Below are positions 50,101-58,797 of a stretch of DNA of 64,000 nt, piece by piece (position 1 is the stretch's first letter; each line of letters starts with the position of its first letter). The notes beneath the pieces are model-generated. The model saw only the letters and a program-made list of their open reading frames with translations, was not told the DNA's origin and searched no databases. The stretch lies in contig CAMCWB010000006.1 of the NCBI GenBank assembly GCA_945882315.1, positions 1-64,000 on the forward strand, given 5' to 3'. A program made the position numbers and the translations under genes. The DNA is from Bauldia litoralis (GTDB taxonomy: Bacteria > Pseudomonadota > Alphaproteobacteria > Rhizobiales > Kaistiaceae).

Positions 50101-52658
50101 AAGCGGGCATCGCCGCCTTCCGGCACGTCCTCGCCCTCGAAGAGCGACTTGATGCCGATGGCGGGGCCGGCGGCCTCGATCGGGCGCTTGAGCCGGCGCT
50201 CGACGGCACGGCCATTGGTGTCGGTGAGGCGCAGGATGACCTCGCCTTCGAGTAGCCTGGTGGTCGTCATCAGGGTCGGCAGCGTGATCTCGGCAACCGC
50301 CGTGCCGTCCTCGCTCGTCTCGGCATAGAGGTCGAGCGGCTGGCGGAAGCTGCTGGCCGCGTCGTCGGCCAGGCCGAAGCTGTAGCCGGGATAGGCCTCC
50401 ATCGACGTGACCGGACGCACCGTGATGTCGCCCTCGACGCGCAGGCCCGGCGCGGTCGCGCCATAGAGATATTTCGCGAGGATATCGACATTGTTCGGCG
50501 TCGTGCGGCCCAGCACCTTGGCCTCTGTCTCGATGTCGAAGGCAAGCCGTTCCGGTTCGAAGTCTTCGACGAGGAAGGCGACATCGCCGATCGCGTCGCC
50601 CTTCGGGTCGGCATAGAGCCGCGCCCGCCATGAGCCGCGCATCGAATCGCCGTCGAGCTTGACGCCGGTCGAGTAGCCACCGACGCCTCCGTCGGAGAGC
50701 GTCCAGCGATTGAACTCGACGCCGTCGGGCCGCTCGAAGACCAGCGTCATCGGCAGGTCGCCGATCGCCTCGGCCTTGGCGTCGCGGACGAGAGCGGTCA
50801 GGAAGACCGTCTCGCCCGGCCGGTAGATGCCGCGCTCGGTCGTCATGAAGACGTCGATCGGGCCCGGCGCCGGGCGTCCGTCGACGCCGCGGTCGGTGAG
50901 GTCGAAGGCGGCGCGGCCGACATTCAGGAAGGAATAGTCGGCGCCCAACTCGGCGTCGACGATCTGCGGGGCGGAGCCGCCCGCGCCACGGGCAAGGCCG
51001 GGCTCGAAGCGCGCATAGCCGTCGGCATTGGTGGTCGCCTCGCCGAGGATGTCGTCATTCGCCGCGACGAGCCGCACCTTGGCGCCTTCGACCGGCTTCG
51101 CGCTGGTCAGCGAGCGCACGATCACATGCACGCCGTCATCGGCGGAGAGCGAGGTCAGGCCGAGGTCGGAGACCACGAACCACTGCGTCGCCACCATCCC
51201 GTATTCGTCGACATTCGTGGCCGGGCTGGCGGTGATGACATAGGCGCCGGGCTTCAGCCCCGGCAGGACCTGCGACACCGGGATGGCAGTCGTGACATTC
51301 TCGTTGAGGCGCGAGGTAATGCCGATCTCGCCTTCCCAGACCTTCTCGCCGGTCTCGTCGCCGATCCGGTCGGCGTAATAGCGGCTGAGCTGCTGGAGGA
51401 CGGTGCCCTCGCGGACCGCGCCGGCAAGCCCGCGGTCGCTGATCCGGTAGATCGTCGCCTTGGCCTTGTCGGTGTTGACCGAGATGACCGGGATGGAGGC
51501 GCCTTCGCCGGCCGGCAGCACATAGGCATTGCCCGAGAAGCCGATCCAGGGCGCGCGGTCGCGGACATAGAGGTCGAGCTCGGCGGTCTGCGCCAGCGTC
51601 TCACCGTCGGCCGAGGGCAGGCCGGCGCGGACGCGGACCTTGTAGCGGCTGCCATGCTTGACGCCATCGACGCAGATCTGCCGGATTTCCGGCTCGATGG
51701 CGAGGCCGCTGCCGCCTTCGACGACGATGTAATCGGCGAGTTCCGGCCGCGATATCGGCAAATCGTCGGAGAAGGAGACGCAGATGCGCGGATTGGCGGC
51801 GTCCGAATCGACGGTGTTGCTGAGGATGCGGAAGCCGTATTGTGCGACGAGCTGGTCGTAGGTGGAGCGGAGCGGCGCATTGTCGACCAGCGCCAGGCTG
51901 GCGCGATAGGAACGGATCGCCGTCTTCCAGTTGTCGCGCTTGTTCATGCCGTCGCCGAGGAGCATCAGCGCTTCCGCCTTGTCCTCGGGAGTCTCGGCGC
52001 GGAGATAGGCGTTGATCGCCCCGGCGGTGACATCGCGCCAGACATCCTGCTGCTCGGTCCAGTTCTGCGGCGAGCGGCTGTTGTTGGCCACGGCGAAGTC
52101 GAGCCAGCCGGCAACATCCTCGACCGACAGCGTGATCGCGCGACCGAAGAGGCTGGCGGCGCCGTCATAGTTACCGCCGCGATAGGCGTTGCCGCCGTCG
52201 CTGCGCAGCGTCGCGAAGCTGGCGTCATCCGGGTTGAAGCGGCGCTTGAGGTCGGCGATCAGGGTGCGCGATTCGTCGATATAGGCGCTGGCGACGAAGC
52301 TGAGCTCGCCCAGCCGCTGCCGCTCGATCGAGGGCGTCACCTCGGCGGTCATCACGATGCGCCCGGCAGTGGCGCCCGCCGTCGTCGAAAGCGGACCGAA
52401 GTCGCTCTTCAGGAAGCACCAGCCGGCTTTCTCGTTGAAGGTGAAGGCCTGGCAGGAATTGTCGGCGAGACAGGCCTGCTCGCAGCCGGGGAGGTCGACA
52501 TCCTTCACCGTCTTGAGGTCGAAGCCGGCATAGTCGGCGCCGGGACTGACGATCACGCGGCGTTCCGCGGCATGGCCAGGAGCGGACGCGGCGGCGATTC
52601 CCGCGGTGAAGGCGAGCGTGAGCCCCGCGACGCGGGCCCAAACCGACAATTTGCGCAT
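47163..52658 (-). CDS. Bacterial alpha-2-macroglobulin with PAN domain and thioester
   Basis: This 1831-residue protein has an N-terminal signal peptide (VAGLTLAFTAGIAAASAPGH, likely followed by export to the periplasm) and a PAN/apple-type domain with Cys in LPGCEQACLADNSC and KAGWCFLK. It continues with macroglobulin domains and a thioester motif GCAEQ at about residue 1378-1382 (YPYGCAEQLTSRALPLVY). The intact CxEQ marks a type that can covalently trap a protease. The ATG at 52658 follows GGAGC; earlier in-frame starts are less likely. Next to pbpC it is thought to protect the periplasm when peptidoglycan is breached. Confidence 0.9.
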   Translation of the reverse strand: MRKLSVWARVAGLTLAFTAGIAAASAPGHAAERRVIVSPGADYAGFDLKTVKDVDLPGCEQACLADNSCQAFTFNEKAGWCFLKSDFGPLSTTAGATAGRIVMTAEVTPSIERQRLGELSFVASAYIDESRTLIADLKRRFNPDDASFATLRSDGGNAYRGGNYDGAASLFGRAITLSVEDVAGWLDFAVANNSRSPQNWTEQQDVWRDVTAGAINAYLRAETPEDKAEALMLLGDGMNKRDNWKTAIRSYRASLALVDNAPLRSTYDQLVAQYGFRILSNTVDSDAANPRICVSFSDDLPISRPELADYIVVEGGSGLAIEPEIRQICVDGVKHGSRYKVRVRAGLPSADGETLAQTAELDLYVRDRAPWIGFSGNAYVLPAGEGASIPVISVNTDKAKATIYRISDRGLAGAVREGTVLQQLSRYYADRIGDETGEKVWEGEIGITSRLNENVTTAIPVSQVLPGLKPGAYVITASPATNVDEYGMVATQWFVVSDLGLTSLSADDGVHVIVRSLTSAKPVEGAKVRLVAANDDILGEATTNADGYARFEPGLARGAGGSAPQIVDAELGADYSFLNVGRAAFDLTDRGVDGRPAPGPIDVFMTTERGIYRPGETVFLTALVRDAKAEAIGDLPMTLVFERPDGVEFNRWTLSDGGVGGYSTGVKLDGDSMRGSWRARLYADPKGDAIGDVAFLVEDFEPERLAFDIETEAKVLGRTTPNNVDILAKYLYGATAPGLRVEGDITVRPVTSMEAYPGYSFGLADDAASSFRQPLDLYAETSEDGTAVAEITLPTLMTTTRLLEGEVILRLTDTNGRAVERRLKRPIEAAGPAIGIKSLFEGEDVPEGGDARFEAIMVGQDGARTAATGLEWTVDRIETDYQWYRVDGNWRYEPVTTTERVASGTIDASITSAAPIEAPVDWGRYRLTVTSKDDRPVASSVDFNAGWYVAATSVETPDVLQVALDKPAYAVGDTAKLRLDPRFAGIALVSVIDNRLITMKAVDVPEGGTVVDLPVTEEWGPGAYVSAALYRPMDVEAKRMPSRALGITWAKVAPGDRQLSVSLGIADEIRPRGPMVIPVTLGNLKPDTSAFITVAAVDVGILNLTEFKTPAPDDWYFGQRRLGTEIRDLYGLLIDRTQGKPGSVRSGGDGGSGRLQAPPPTQKLVAFFSGIVEVGPDGNAEVSFDLPEFNGSVRVMAMAWTDDAVGHAEKDVIVRDPVVVAASVPRFLATGDSSRLLVEINNVAGAAGDYRLAIEAGEGLTLAAEDMERTIPLAAAQRTSVTVSITGATPGDHEIRITLSPPSGEAFPMDLVLGVRPPGADVTRRNIVAVNGGGRLTVGGDTLAEFVPGTTSVTVSLGGAGRLDVAGILAALDRYPYGCAEQLTSRALPLVYLDDVAGSIGIASDTEVHERVQVAIAGVLAKQTSSGSFGLWGPYDGGDLWLDAYVTDFLTRAAERGFDVPQQARDFALSNLQNRLSYAQDFTNGGEDIAYALYVLARAGKAAIGDLRYYAESKLDAFATPLAKAQIGAALALYGDRRRTDAAFAAALADLDRKPDDPNKWRVDYGTKLRDEAAVLTLAAETQTQSVDIRKLATRIAASAESKRWTSTQEQSWMMLAAAALIRDASESKFSIDGETVDGPLFRKFDGTRLASTPVSIENLGQQPLDAVVSTTGVPSVPEPAGGNGYSILREYFTPEGNAVDIATVGQNDRFVVVLTVTGDRSRGGRLLVVDPIPAGFEIENPNLSASGQVSAYDWLSVDNTAVHTEARTDRFVAALNRAEGDAQEFSVAYTMRAVSPGVFAQPGATVEDMYRPELFARTATGKVEVVGPTR

Positions 52659-52906
52659 GATGAGAAGCTCCGAAACGGCCATGGCCTCTGGAAGCCGCGA
52701 TCCTACGAGCCTCACCCGACCCGGTAAAGCGACGGCGGTCACATGACGCGACTTGTCATGCCGGTTGTTCGCGGCGCTACGGAATCTCTGGTCAATTTTT
52801 GGGCCTGATCAATTCCGCGCCACGGGCCTCTACCGCACTGCGCAAAAACGCGTCACTGCATTGCGGGAGCGTCATGAATGCTTTGCAAATCCCGCCAAGC
52901 ACCCTC

Positions 52907-52921
52907 TGGCACACGACTTGC
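52907..52921 (+). promoter_or_regulatory. Sigma-54 (RpoN) promoter of the urt operon
   Basis: TGGCACACGACTTGC has the -24 GG and -12 GC with ten bases between them, an exact match to the TGGCAC-N5-TTGC consensus. It lies 54 bases before the urtA ATG, in the 317-bp region that also holds the divergent alpha-2-macroglobulin start. Urea uptake under nitrogen control (NtrC with sigma-54) is established in several bacteria, which makes the call plausible. I did not find a clear NtrC site upstream. Confidence 0.75.
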
Positions 52922-52975
52922 GGAATGGCGCCACGGCGTCCTCCCGCGACGTCCAGTTCCAACAGGGGGAATTAC

Positions 52976-54271
52976 ATGTTTACGAAACGGAGTGCCGCAT
53001 GGTCGGCCTTGGCAGCAGCGGCGGTAACGCTGCCGCTCGCCACGGGCGCCTTTGCTCAGGAGGAGACGATCAAGGTCGGCATCCTCCATTCGCTGTCGGG
53101 CACGATGGCGATTTCCGAGACGACGTTGAAAGACGTCATGCTCATGCTCATCGAGAAGCAGAACGAGAAGGGCGGTCTTCTCGGCAAGAAGCTCGAAGCC
53201 GTGGTCGTCGATCCGGCGTCGGATTGGCCGCTCTTCGCCGAAAAGGCGCGCGAGCTGATCGAAGTGAACAAGGTTGCCGCGGTGTTCGGCTGCTGGACCT
53301 CGTCCTCGCGCAAGTCGGTTCTGCCGGTTTTCGAAGAGCTGAACAGCCTGCTCTTCTATCCCGTGCAGTATGAAGGCGAGGAAAGCTCCAGGAACGTCTT
53401 CTACACCGGCGCCGCTCCGAACCAGCAGGCCATCCCGGCCGTCGACTACCTCATGAACGACGAAGGCGTCGAGCGTTGGGTGCTGGCCGGCACCGACTAC
53501 GTCTATCCGCGCACCACCAACAAGATTCTCGAGGCCTATCTCCAGGCCAAGGGCGTCGCGCCGGAAGACATCATGATCAACTACACGCCCTTCGGTCATT
53601 CCGACTGGCAGACGATCGTCGCCGACATCAAGGCGTTCGGCTCGGCCGGCAAGAAGACCGCGGTGGTCTCGACCATCAACGGCGATGCCAACATTCCCTT
53701 CTACAAGGAACTCGGCAATGCCGGCGTGAAGGCCGAAGATATCCCGGTCGTCGCCTTCTCGGTCGGTGAAGAAGAGCTCGCCGGTCTCGACACGGCGCCG
53801 CTCGTCGGCCATCTCGCCGCCTGGAACTACTTCCAGTCGGTCGACGTGCCGGTCAACGCCGAGTTCATCTCGGCCTGGAAGACCTTCATCAAGAACGACA
53901 AGCGCGTCACCAACGATCCGATGGAAGCGCATGTCATTGGCTTCAACATGTGGGTCGAAGCGGTCGAAAAGGCCGGCACTACCGATCCGGATGCGGTCAT
54001 CGACTCGATCATCGGCGTCTCCGTGCCGAACCTGACCGGCGGCTTCTCGACCATGATGCCGAACCATCACATCACCAAGCCGGTCCTCATCGGCGAGATC
54101 CAGGCCGACGGCCAGTTCGACGTGGTGTGGGAAACTTCGGGCCTCGTCGTCGGTGACGAGTGGTCGGATTACCTCCCGGACTCGAAGGACCTGATCTCTG
54201 ATTGGCGTGCCCCGATGTCCTGCGGCAACTTTAACGTTGCCACCGGCAAGTGCGGCGGCAAGGGCAGCTAG
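52976..54271 (+). CDS. urtA: Urea ABC transporter binding protein UrtA
   Basis: This 431-residue receptor has a signal peptide (SALAAAAVTLPLATGAFAQ) and the UrtA body IKVGILHSLSGTMAISETTL, GCWTSSSRKSVLPVFEELN, LLFYPVQYEGEESSRNVFYT and GAAPNQQAIPAVDYLM. These features separate UrtA from LivK. The ATG at 52976 follows AGGGGGAA. It is the first gene of a complete urtABCDE order and sits behind a sigma-54 promoter. High expression relative to the rest of the operon is suggested by the stem-loop after it. Confidence 0.95.
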   Translation: MFTKRSAAWSALAAAAVTLPLATGAFAQEETIKVGILHSLSGTMAISETTLKDVMLMLIEKQNEKGGLLGKKLEAVVVDPASDWPLFAEKARELIEVNKVAAVFGCWTSSSRKSVLPVFEELNSLLFYPVQYEGEESSRNVFYTGAAPNQQAIPAVDYLMNDEGVERWVLAGTDYVYPRTTNKILEAYLQAKGVAPEDIMINYTPFGHSDWQTIVADIKAFGSAGKKTAVVSTINGDANIPFYKELGNAGVKAEDIPVVAFSVGEEELAGLDTAPLVGHLAAWNYFQSVDVPVNAEFISAWKTFIKNDKRVTNDPMEAHVIGFNMWVEAVEKAGTTDPDAVIDSIIGVSVPNLTGGFSTMMPNHHITKPVLIGEIQADGQFDVVWETSGLVVGDEWSDYLPDSKDLISDWRAPMSCGNFNVATGKCGGKGS

Positions 54272-54304
54272 CCCGGGCTTCGGTCGTCAGACCTCGACGC
54301 GCTA

Positions 54305-54330
54305 CGGGAGGCGGCTGCAGCCGCCTCCCG
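54305..54330 (+). terminator. Intercistronic stem-loop between urtA and urtB
   Basis: A perfect 26-base GC palindrome (CGGGAGGCGGCTG followed by its complement) follows the urtA stop by 34 bases. No T-run follows (CTTTCC), so it is more likely a processing or stabilising hairpin that raises urtA over urtB-E than a full terminator. Confidence 0.6.
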
Positions 54331-54365
54331 CTTTCCGGCAACCGAAAGCGGCCGCTTTTATTTCC

Positions 54366-55979
54366 ATGCGCAATCCATTCCGACATGTCCTCGCCGCGCT
54401 TTGTCTGATGATGGTGGCGCTTGCCGGCATCGTTCCGGCCGCCGCGCAGGATCTTTCCGCCCTCATCGATACGCTCGGCAAGGGTGGCTACAACGAAATC
54501 GAGAAACAGGTCCAGGCGCTCGCCGCGACCGGCGACGCCTCGGTGGCGCCTGTTCTCGAAGCACTTGGCGAGGGGGATCTCTACGTCCGCAAGAGCGACA
54601 AGAAGGTCTTCATTGCCAAGGGCTCCGGCACCCTGGCGCTCTCCGATCCGCTGACCGGCGCAGCCGCCGGCGAGGCGGCCTCCGGTGAGCTCGATCGTAT
54701 CCGGGTCAACAACCGTCTTCGCCGCGCCATCCGCACCGCCATGGGCTCGCTGACGCTGATGAGCCCCGATGCCGCCGTCCGGCGCTCCGCCGTTGCTTCG
54801 GTCTTCCAGAGCGGCGACGGCGATTCCATCGCGCTCCTCGACGCGGCGCTCGAGCAGGAGAAGGAGCCGGGCATGGTCCAGGCGCTCCGCGATGCCCGCG
54901 CCGCCTCGGTCCTCCGCTCCGATCTTCCCGACGCCGAAAAGGTTGCCGCCGTCGAGACGCTGACCGCGCGCGGCACGCGCGACGTGATGTCACTTCTGTT
55001 GCCGCTGGCGAACGGCCAGGGCCCGGTCGCCGAGGCGGCGGCACGGGGCGTGTCGACCATCCAGAGCGATCTCGTCATCTGGGACGCTGCCCAGAATGTC
55101 TGGTACGGCCTGTCGCTCGGGTCCGTCCTGCTGCTTGCCGCCATCGGCCTCGCCATTACCTTCGGCGTGATGGGCGTCATCAACATGGCGCATGGCGAGA
55201 TGGTCATGATCGGCGCCTACACGACCTTCGTCGTGCAGGAAGTGATCCGCGCCCGCTATCCGGCACTCTTCGATTATTCGCTGGCGCTCGCCATTCCGCT
55301 CGCCTTCCTCGTCGCCGGCGCCATCGGCGTCGCCATCGAACGCGGCATCATCCGCTATCTCTACGGCCGGCCGCTGGAGACGCTGCTCGCCACCTGGGGC
55401 ATCTCGCTGATCCTCCAGCAAGCGGTCCGCACGATCTTCGGACCGACCAACCGCCAGGTCGGCTCGCCCTCCTTCATGTCCGGCTCGATCGACATCGGCA
55501 ATTTGTCGATCACCTATAACCGCTTCTGGATCATCATCTTCGCGCTCTTCGTCTTCATGATGCTGATCGTCGTGTTAAAATACACGCCCTTCGGCCTCCA
55601 GATGCGCGCCGTCACGCAGAACCGCCCGATGGCGAGCGCCATGGGCATCCGTACCCCCTGGGTCGACGCGATGACCTTCGGCCTCGGCTCCGGCGTCGCC
55701 GGCATGGCCGGCGTGGCCCTGTCGCAGATCGACAACGTCAGCCCCAATCTCGGCCAGAGCTACATCATCGACAGCTTCATGGTCGTGGTCTTCGGCGGCG
55801 TCGGAAACCTCTGGGGCACGCTGGTCGGCGCCTTCTCGCTCGGCATCGCCAACAAATTCCTCGAGCCCTATGCCGGCGCCGTGCTCGGCAAGATCCTGGT
55901 GCTCGTCTTCATCATTCTCTTCATCCAGAAGCGCCCACGCGGCCTCTTCGCGCTGAAGGGCAGGGCGGTGGAAGCATGA
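54366..55979 (+). CDS. urtB: Urea ABC transporter permease UrtB
   Basis: This 537-residue protein has a signal-like N-terminus (VLAALCLMMVALAGIVPAAA) and a periplasmic helical domain of about 230 residues with repeated AL/VAPVLEALGEG-type segments. The LivH-like permease body starts at VLLLAAIGLAITFGVMGVIN and includes NMAHGEMVMIGAYTTF, LQMRAVTQNRPMASAMGI and VVFGGVGNLWGTLVGAF. The extended N-terminal domain is typical of UrtB. The ATG at 54366 begins the signal sequence; urtC overlaps by four bases. Confidence 0.93.
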   Translation: MRNPFRHVLAALCLMMVALAGIVPAAAQDLSALIDTLGKGGYNEIEKQVQALAATGDASVAPVLEALGEGDLYVRKSDKKVFIAKGSGTLALSDPLTGAAAGEAASGELDRIRVNNRLRRAIRTAMGSLTLMSPDAAVRRSAVASVFQSGDGDSIALLDAALEQEKEPGMVQALRDARAASVLRSDLPDAEKVAAVETLTARGTRDVMSLLLPLANGQGPVAEAAARGVSTIQSDLVIWDAAQNVWYGLSLGSVLLLAAIGLAITFGVMGVINMAHGEMVMIGAYTTFVVQEVIRARYPALFDYSLALAIPLAFLVAGAIGVAIERGIIRYLYGRPLETLLATWGISLILQQAVRTIFGPTNRQVGSPSFMSGSIDIGNLSITYNRFWIIIFALFVFMMLIVVLKYTPFGLQMRAVTQNRPMASAMGIRTPWVDAMTFGLGSGVAGMAGVALSQIDNVSPNLGQSYIIDSFMVVVFGGVGNLWGTLVGAFSLGIANKFLEPYAGAVLGKILVLVFIILFIQKRPRGLFALKGRAVEA

Positions 55980-57133
55980 TCGCCAATTTCTTCCTGCGCG
56001 GCATCGACCGCAGCGCGATCCTCGTCATCGCCATCCTGCTCGCCGTCGCCGTGCTGGTGCCGGCTGCCAATCTCTATCTGCCGGTGACGAGCCCGTTCCA
56101 TGTGCCCTCCTATGTCGTACCGCTGGTCGGCAAGTATCTGACTTATGGGCTGTTGGCGCTCTCGGTCGGCCTGATCTGGGGCTATTGCGGCATCCTCTCG
56201 CTCGGTCACGGCGCCTTCTTCGCTCTCGGCGGCTACGCCATGGGCATGTATCTGATGCGCCAGATCGGCACGCGCGGCGTCTATGGCCACCCGATCCTGC
56301 CGGATTTCATGGTCTTCCTGAACTGGCAGGAACTGCCGGTCGCCTGGTGGGGCTTCCAGTATTTCCCCTATGCGATGCTCATGGTCGTGCTGGTGCCCGG
56401 CCTTCTCGCCTTCGTCTTCGGTTGGTTCGCCTTCCGCAGCCGCGTCACCGGCGTCTATCTGTCGATCATCACCCAGGCGATGACCTTCGCGCTGCTGCTC
56501 GGCTTCTTCCGCAACAATTTCGGCTTCGGCGGCAATAACGGCCTGACCGATTTCAAGGAAATCCTGGGCTTCAACGTCCAGGCGCCGATGACGCGCGGCT
56601 TCCTGTTCGCAGCCTCGGCGATCGCGCTCGCCTTCTTCTATGTGATCTGCCGCTCGATCATCAATTCCCGCTTCGGCAAGGTCATCATCGCCGTCCGCGA
56701 CGCGGAGAGCCGGACGCGCTTCATCGGCTACCGCGTCGAGAACTACAAGCTGGCCGTCTGGACGCTCTCCGCCTGCATGGCCGGCGTCGCCGGGGCGCTC
56801 TACGTGCCGCAGGTCGGCATCATCAACCCCGGCGAATTCGATCCCGCCAACTCGATCGAGATCGTCGTGTGGGTCGCGGTCGGCGGCCGCGGCACGTTGG
56901 TCGGACCGATCATCGGCGCTCTCGTCGTCAACTACATGAAGACCTACTTCACGACCGGCGCGCTGGCTCCCTATTGGCTCTTCGTGCTCGGCAGCCTGTT
57001 CATCGGCGTGACGCTCTTCCTGCCGAAGGGCATCGTCGGCACGCTCGGCGGTCTCATCGGCCGCGAGCGCCGCGTCAAGACGCCGGCGGCTGAAGCGCCG
57101 GCAACCAATCCCCAGCCGCAGGCGGCGGAGTAA
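55976..57133 (+). CDS. urtC: Urea ABC transporter permease UrtC
   Basis: This 385-residue permease is LivM-like. It includes LSVGLIWGYCGILSLGHGAF, FALGGYAMGMYLMRQIG, FGFGGNNGLTDFKEILGF and IVVWVAVGGRGTLVGPIIGA. It overlaps urtB (ATGA) and ends five bases before urtD. UrtB and UrtC form the urea channel. Confidence 0.93.
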   Translation: MIANFFLRGIDRSAILVIAILLAVAVLVPAANLYLPVTSPFHVPSYVVPLVGKYLTYGLLALSVGLIWGYCGILSLGHGAFFALGGYAMGMYLMRQIGTRGVYGHPILPDFMVFLNWQELPVAWWGFQYFPYAMLMVVLVPGLLAFVFGWFAFRSRVTGVYLSIITQAMTFALLLGFFRNNFGFGGNNGLTDFKEILGFNVQAPMTRGFLFAASAIALAFFYVICRSIINSRFGKVIIAVRDAESRTRFIGYRVENYKLAVWTLSACMAGVAGALYVPQVGIINPGEFDPANSIEIVVWVAVGGRGTLVGPIIGALVVNYMKTYFTTGALAPYWLFVLGSLFIGVTLFLPKGIVGTLGGLIGRERRVKTPAAEAPATNPQPQAAE

Positions 57134-57138
57134 GCCCG

Positions 57139-57891
57139 ATGAACGAGAAGGCGAAGACCGCGCTCCTCTATCTCGACGGCGTAAGCGTATCCTTCGACGG
57201 GTTCCGCGCTCTCAACGCGCTGTCGCTGGTCATCGAGCCCGGCGAGATGCGTGCCATCATCGGCCCGAACGGCGCCGGCAAGACGACAATGATGGATGTC
57301 ATCACCGGCAAGACCAAGCCCGACGAAGGCGAGATCTATTTCGCCGGCACGGTCGACCTTCGCAAGATGGACGAGGCCTCGATCGCCTCGCTCGGCATCG
57401 GACGGAAATTCCAGAAGCCGACCGTCTTCGAAAGCCAGACTGTCTACGACAATATCGAGCTCGCCCTCGCCGGCAAGCGCACCCCCTTTGCCGTGCTCTG
57501 GCACCGCCGCACGAAGGAGGAAGAGGATCGCATCGAGGGAATCCTCGCCACCATCCGCCTCGGCGAGAAACGCAACTGGCTCGCCGCCAACCTGTCGCAC
57601 GGCCAGAAGCAATGGCTCGAGATCGGCATGCTGCTGGCGCAGGAGCCGAAGCTCCTGCTCGTCGACGAGCCCGCCGCCGGCATGACCGATGCCGAGACCG
57701 CCGAGACAGCCATCCTCCTCAAGGAGATCGCCAAGACGAAGTCGGTCGTCGTCGTCGAGCACGACATGACCTTTGTCCGCGACCTCGACGTCAAGGTCAC
57801 GGTGCTGCACGAGGGCTCGGTCCTGTCGGAAGGCACCCTCGACCACGTCTCCGCCGACCCGCGCGTCGTCGAAGTCTATCTCGGAAGGTAA
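57139..57891 (+). CDS. urtD: Urea ABC transporter ATPase UrtD
   Basis: This 250-residue LivG-like ATPase has Walker A GPNGAGKTT, the UrtD-type VITGKTKPDEGEIYFAGTVD, the signature LSHGQKQWLEIGMLL and Walker B LLLVDEPAAGMTDAE. It lies between urtC and urtE. All ATPase motifs look intact. Confidence 0.93.
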   Translation: MNEKAKTALLYLDGVSVSFDGFRALNALSLVIEPGEMRAIIGPNGAGKTTMMDVITGKTKPDEGEIYFAGTVDLRKMDEASIASLGIGRKFQKPTVFESQTVYDNIELALAGKRTPFAVLWHRRTKEEEDRIEGILATIRLGEKRNWLAANLSHGQKQWLEIGMLLAQEPKLLLVDEPAAGMTDAETAETAILLKEIAKTKSVVVVEHDMTFVRDLDVKVTVLHEGSVLSEGTLDHVSADPRVVEVYLGR

Positions 57892-57896
57892 GATCG

Positions 57897-58592
57897 ATGC
57901 TGGAAGTGGCCGACGTCGATCTTCACTACGGTGCCGCGCAGGCGCTCTGGCGCGTCTCGCTGAAGGCCGAGCCGGGCAAGGTCTCGGCCGTCATGGGCCG
58001 CAACGGCGTCTGCAAGACCAGCCTCTTGCGCGCCATCGTCGGCGAGCAGGCGATCTCGGGCGGCGAGATCCGTTTCGACGGCAAGATCCTCGGCAAGCTT
58101 CCGCCGCATGATCGCGCCCGCCTCGGCATCGCCTATGTGCCGCAGGGCCGGGATATCTTCCCGTTGTTGTCGGTGAAGGAGAATCTCGAGACCGGCTTCG
58201 CGCCGCTGCCGCGTTCCGAGCGCAACATCCCGTCCTATATTTTCGACCTCTTCCCGGTGCTGAGCGGCATGCTCCGCCGCCGTGGTGGCGACCTTTCCGG
58301 CGGCCAGCAGCAGCAGCTCGCCATCGCCCGCGCCCTCGTCACGCGGCCGAAGCTTCTCGTCCTCGACGAGCCGACCGAGGGCATCCAGCCGTCGATCATC
58401 AAGGATATCGGCCGCGCCATCGAATGGCTGCGCGACCAGGGCACGATCGCCATCCTGCTCGTCGAGCAGTATTTCGATTTCGTCCACGAGCTCGCCGACA
58501 CTTTTGCAGTCATGGACCGCGGCGAAGTGGTTCTCGCCGGCACCCGCGCCGACATGGACGCCGACAAGGTCCGCCGCCATTTGACGGTCTAG
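57897..58592 (+). CDS. urtE: Urea ABC transporter ATPase UrtE, Walker A glycine changed to Cys
   Basis: This 231-residue LivF-like ATPase begins MLEVADVDLHYGAAQALWR, as UrtE does. The signature LSGGQQQQLAIARAL and Walker B LLVLDEPTEGIQPSI are normal. Walker A reads GRNGVCKTS (residues 34-42), where GRNGVGKT(S/T) is expected; Cys39 (TGC for GGC) replaces the glycine before the lysine. That glycine lines the phosphate loop, so ATP binding may be weakened. The rest of the gene shows no decay. The UrtD ATPase could support a one-site engine, or the base may be miscalled. Confidence 0.9.
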   Translation: MLEVADVDLHYGAAQALWRVSLKAEPGKVSAVMGRNGVCKTSLLRAIVGEQAISGGEIRFDGKILGKLPPHDRARLGIAYVPQGRDIFPLLSVKENLETGFAPLPRSERNIPSYIFDLFPVLSGMLRRRGGDLSGGQQQQLAIARALVTRPKLLVLDEPTEGIQPSIIKDIGRAIEWLRDQGTIAILLVEQYFDFVHELADTFAVMDRGEVVLAGTRADMDADKVRRHLTV

Positions 58593-58614
58593 CGCTCCGG
58601 CATACTCTCCCGTT

Positions 58615-58759
58615 ATCGGCGGGCTTGACCCGCCGACCCATTCCGTGACCTCGCAGCTCGGGAACGCGTATGACGTTTCTGCTGGCAAGATGTACCTGTA
58701 TGGAACGCCTGATTCCGATGTTGGGAATCGGAGTGGATCGGCGGGTCAAGCCCGCCGAT
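58615..58759. repeat. Inverted pair of REP-like palindromes
   Basis: Two copies of a 22-base hairpin unit (58615-58636 and 58738-58759) face each other as exact reverse complements about 100 bases apart. Each unit is itself a CGGCGGG/CCCGCCG stem with a CTTGA or TCAAG loop. This is the layout of a REP doublet (REPIN/BIME-like). It follows urtE and may end its transcript or stabilise it. Confidence 0.75.
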
Positions 58760-58797
58760 GACGCCGAGTGGAGGAGAATCATGACGGAGACCAAGCG

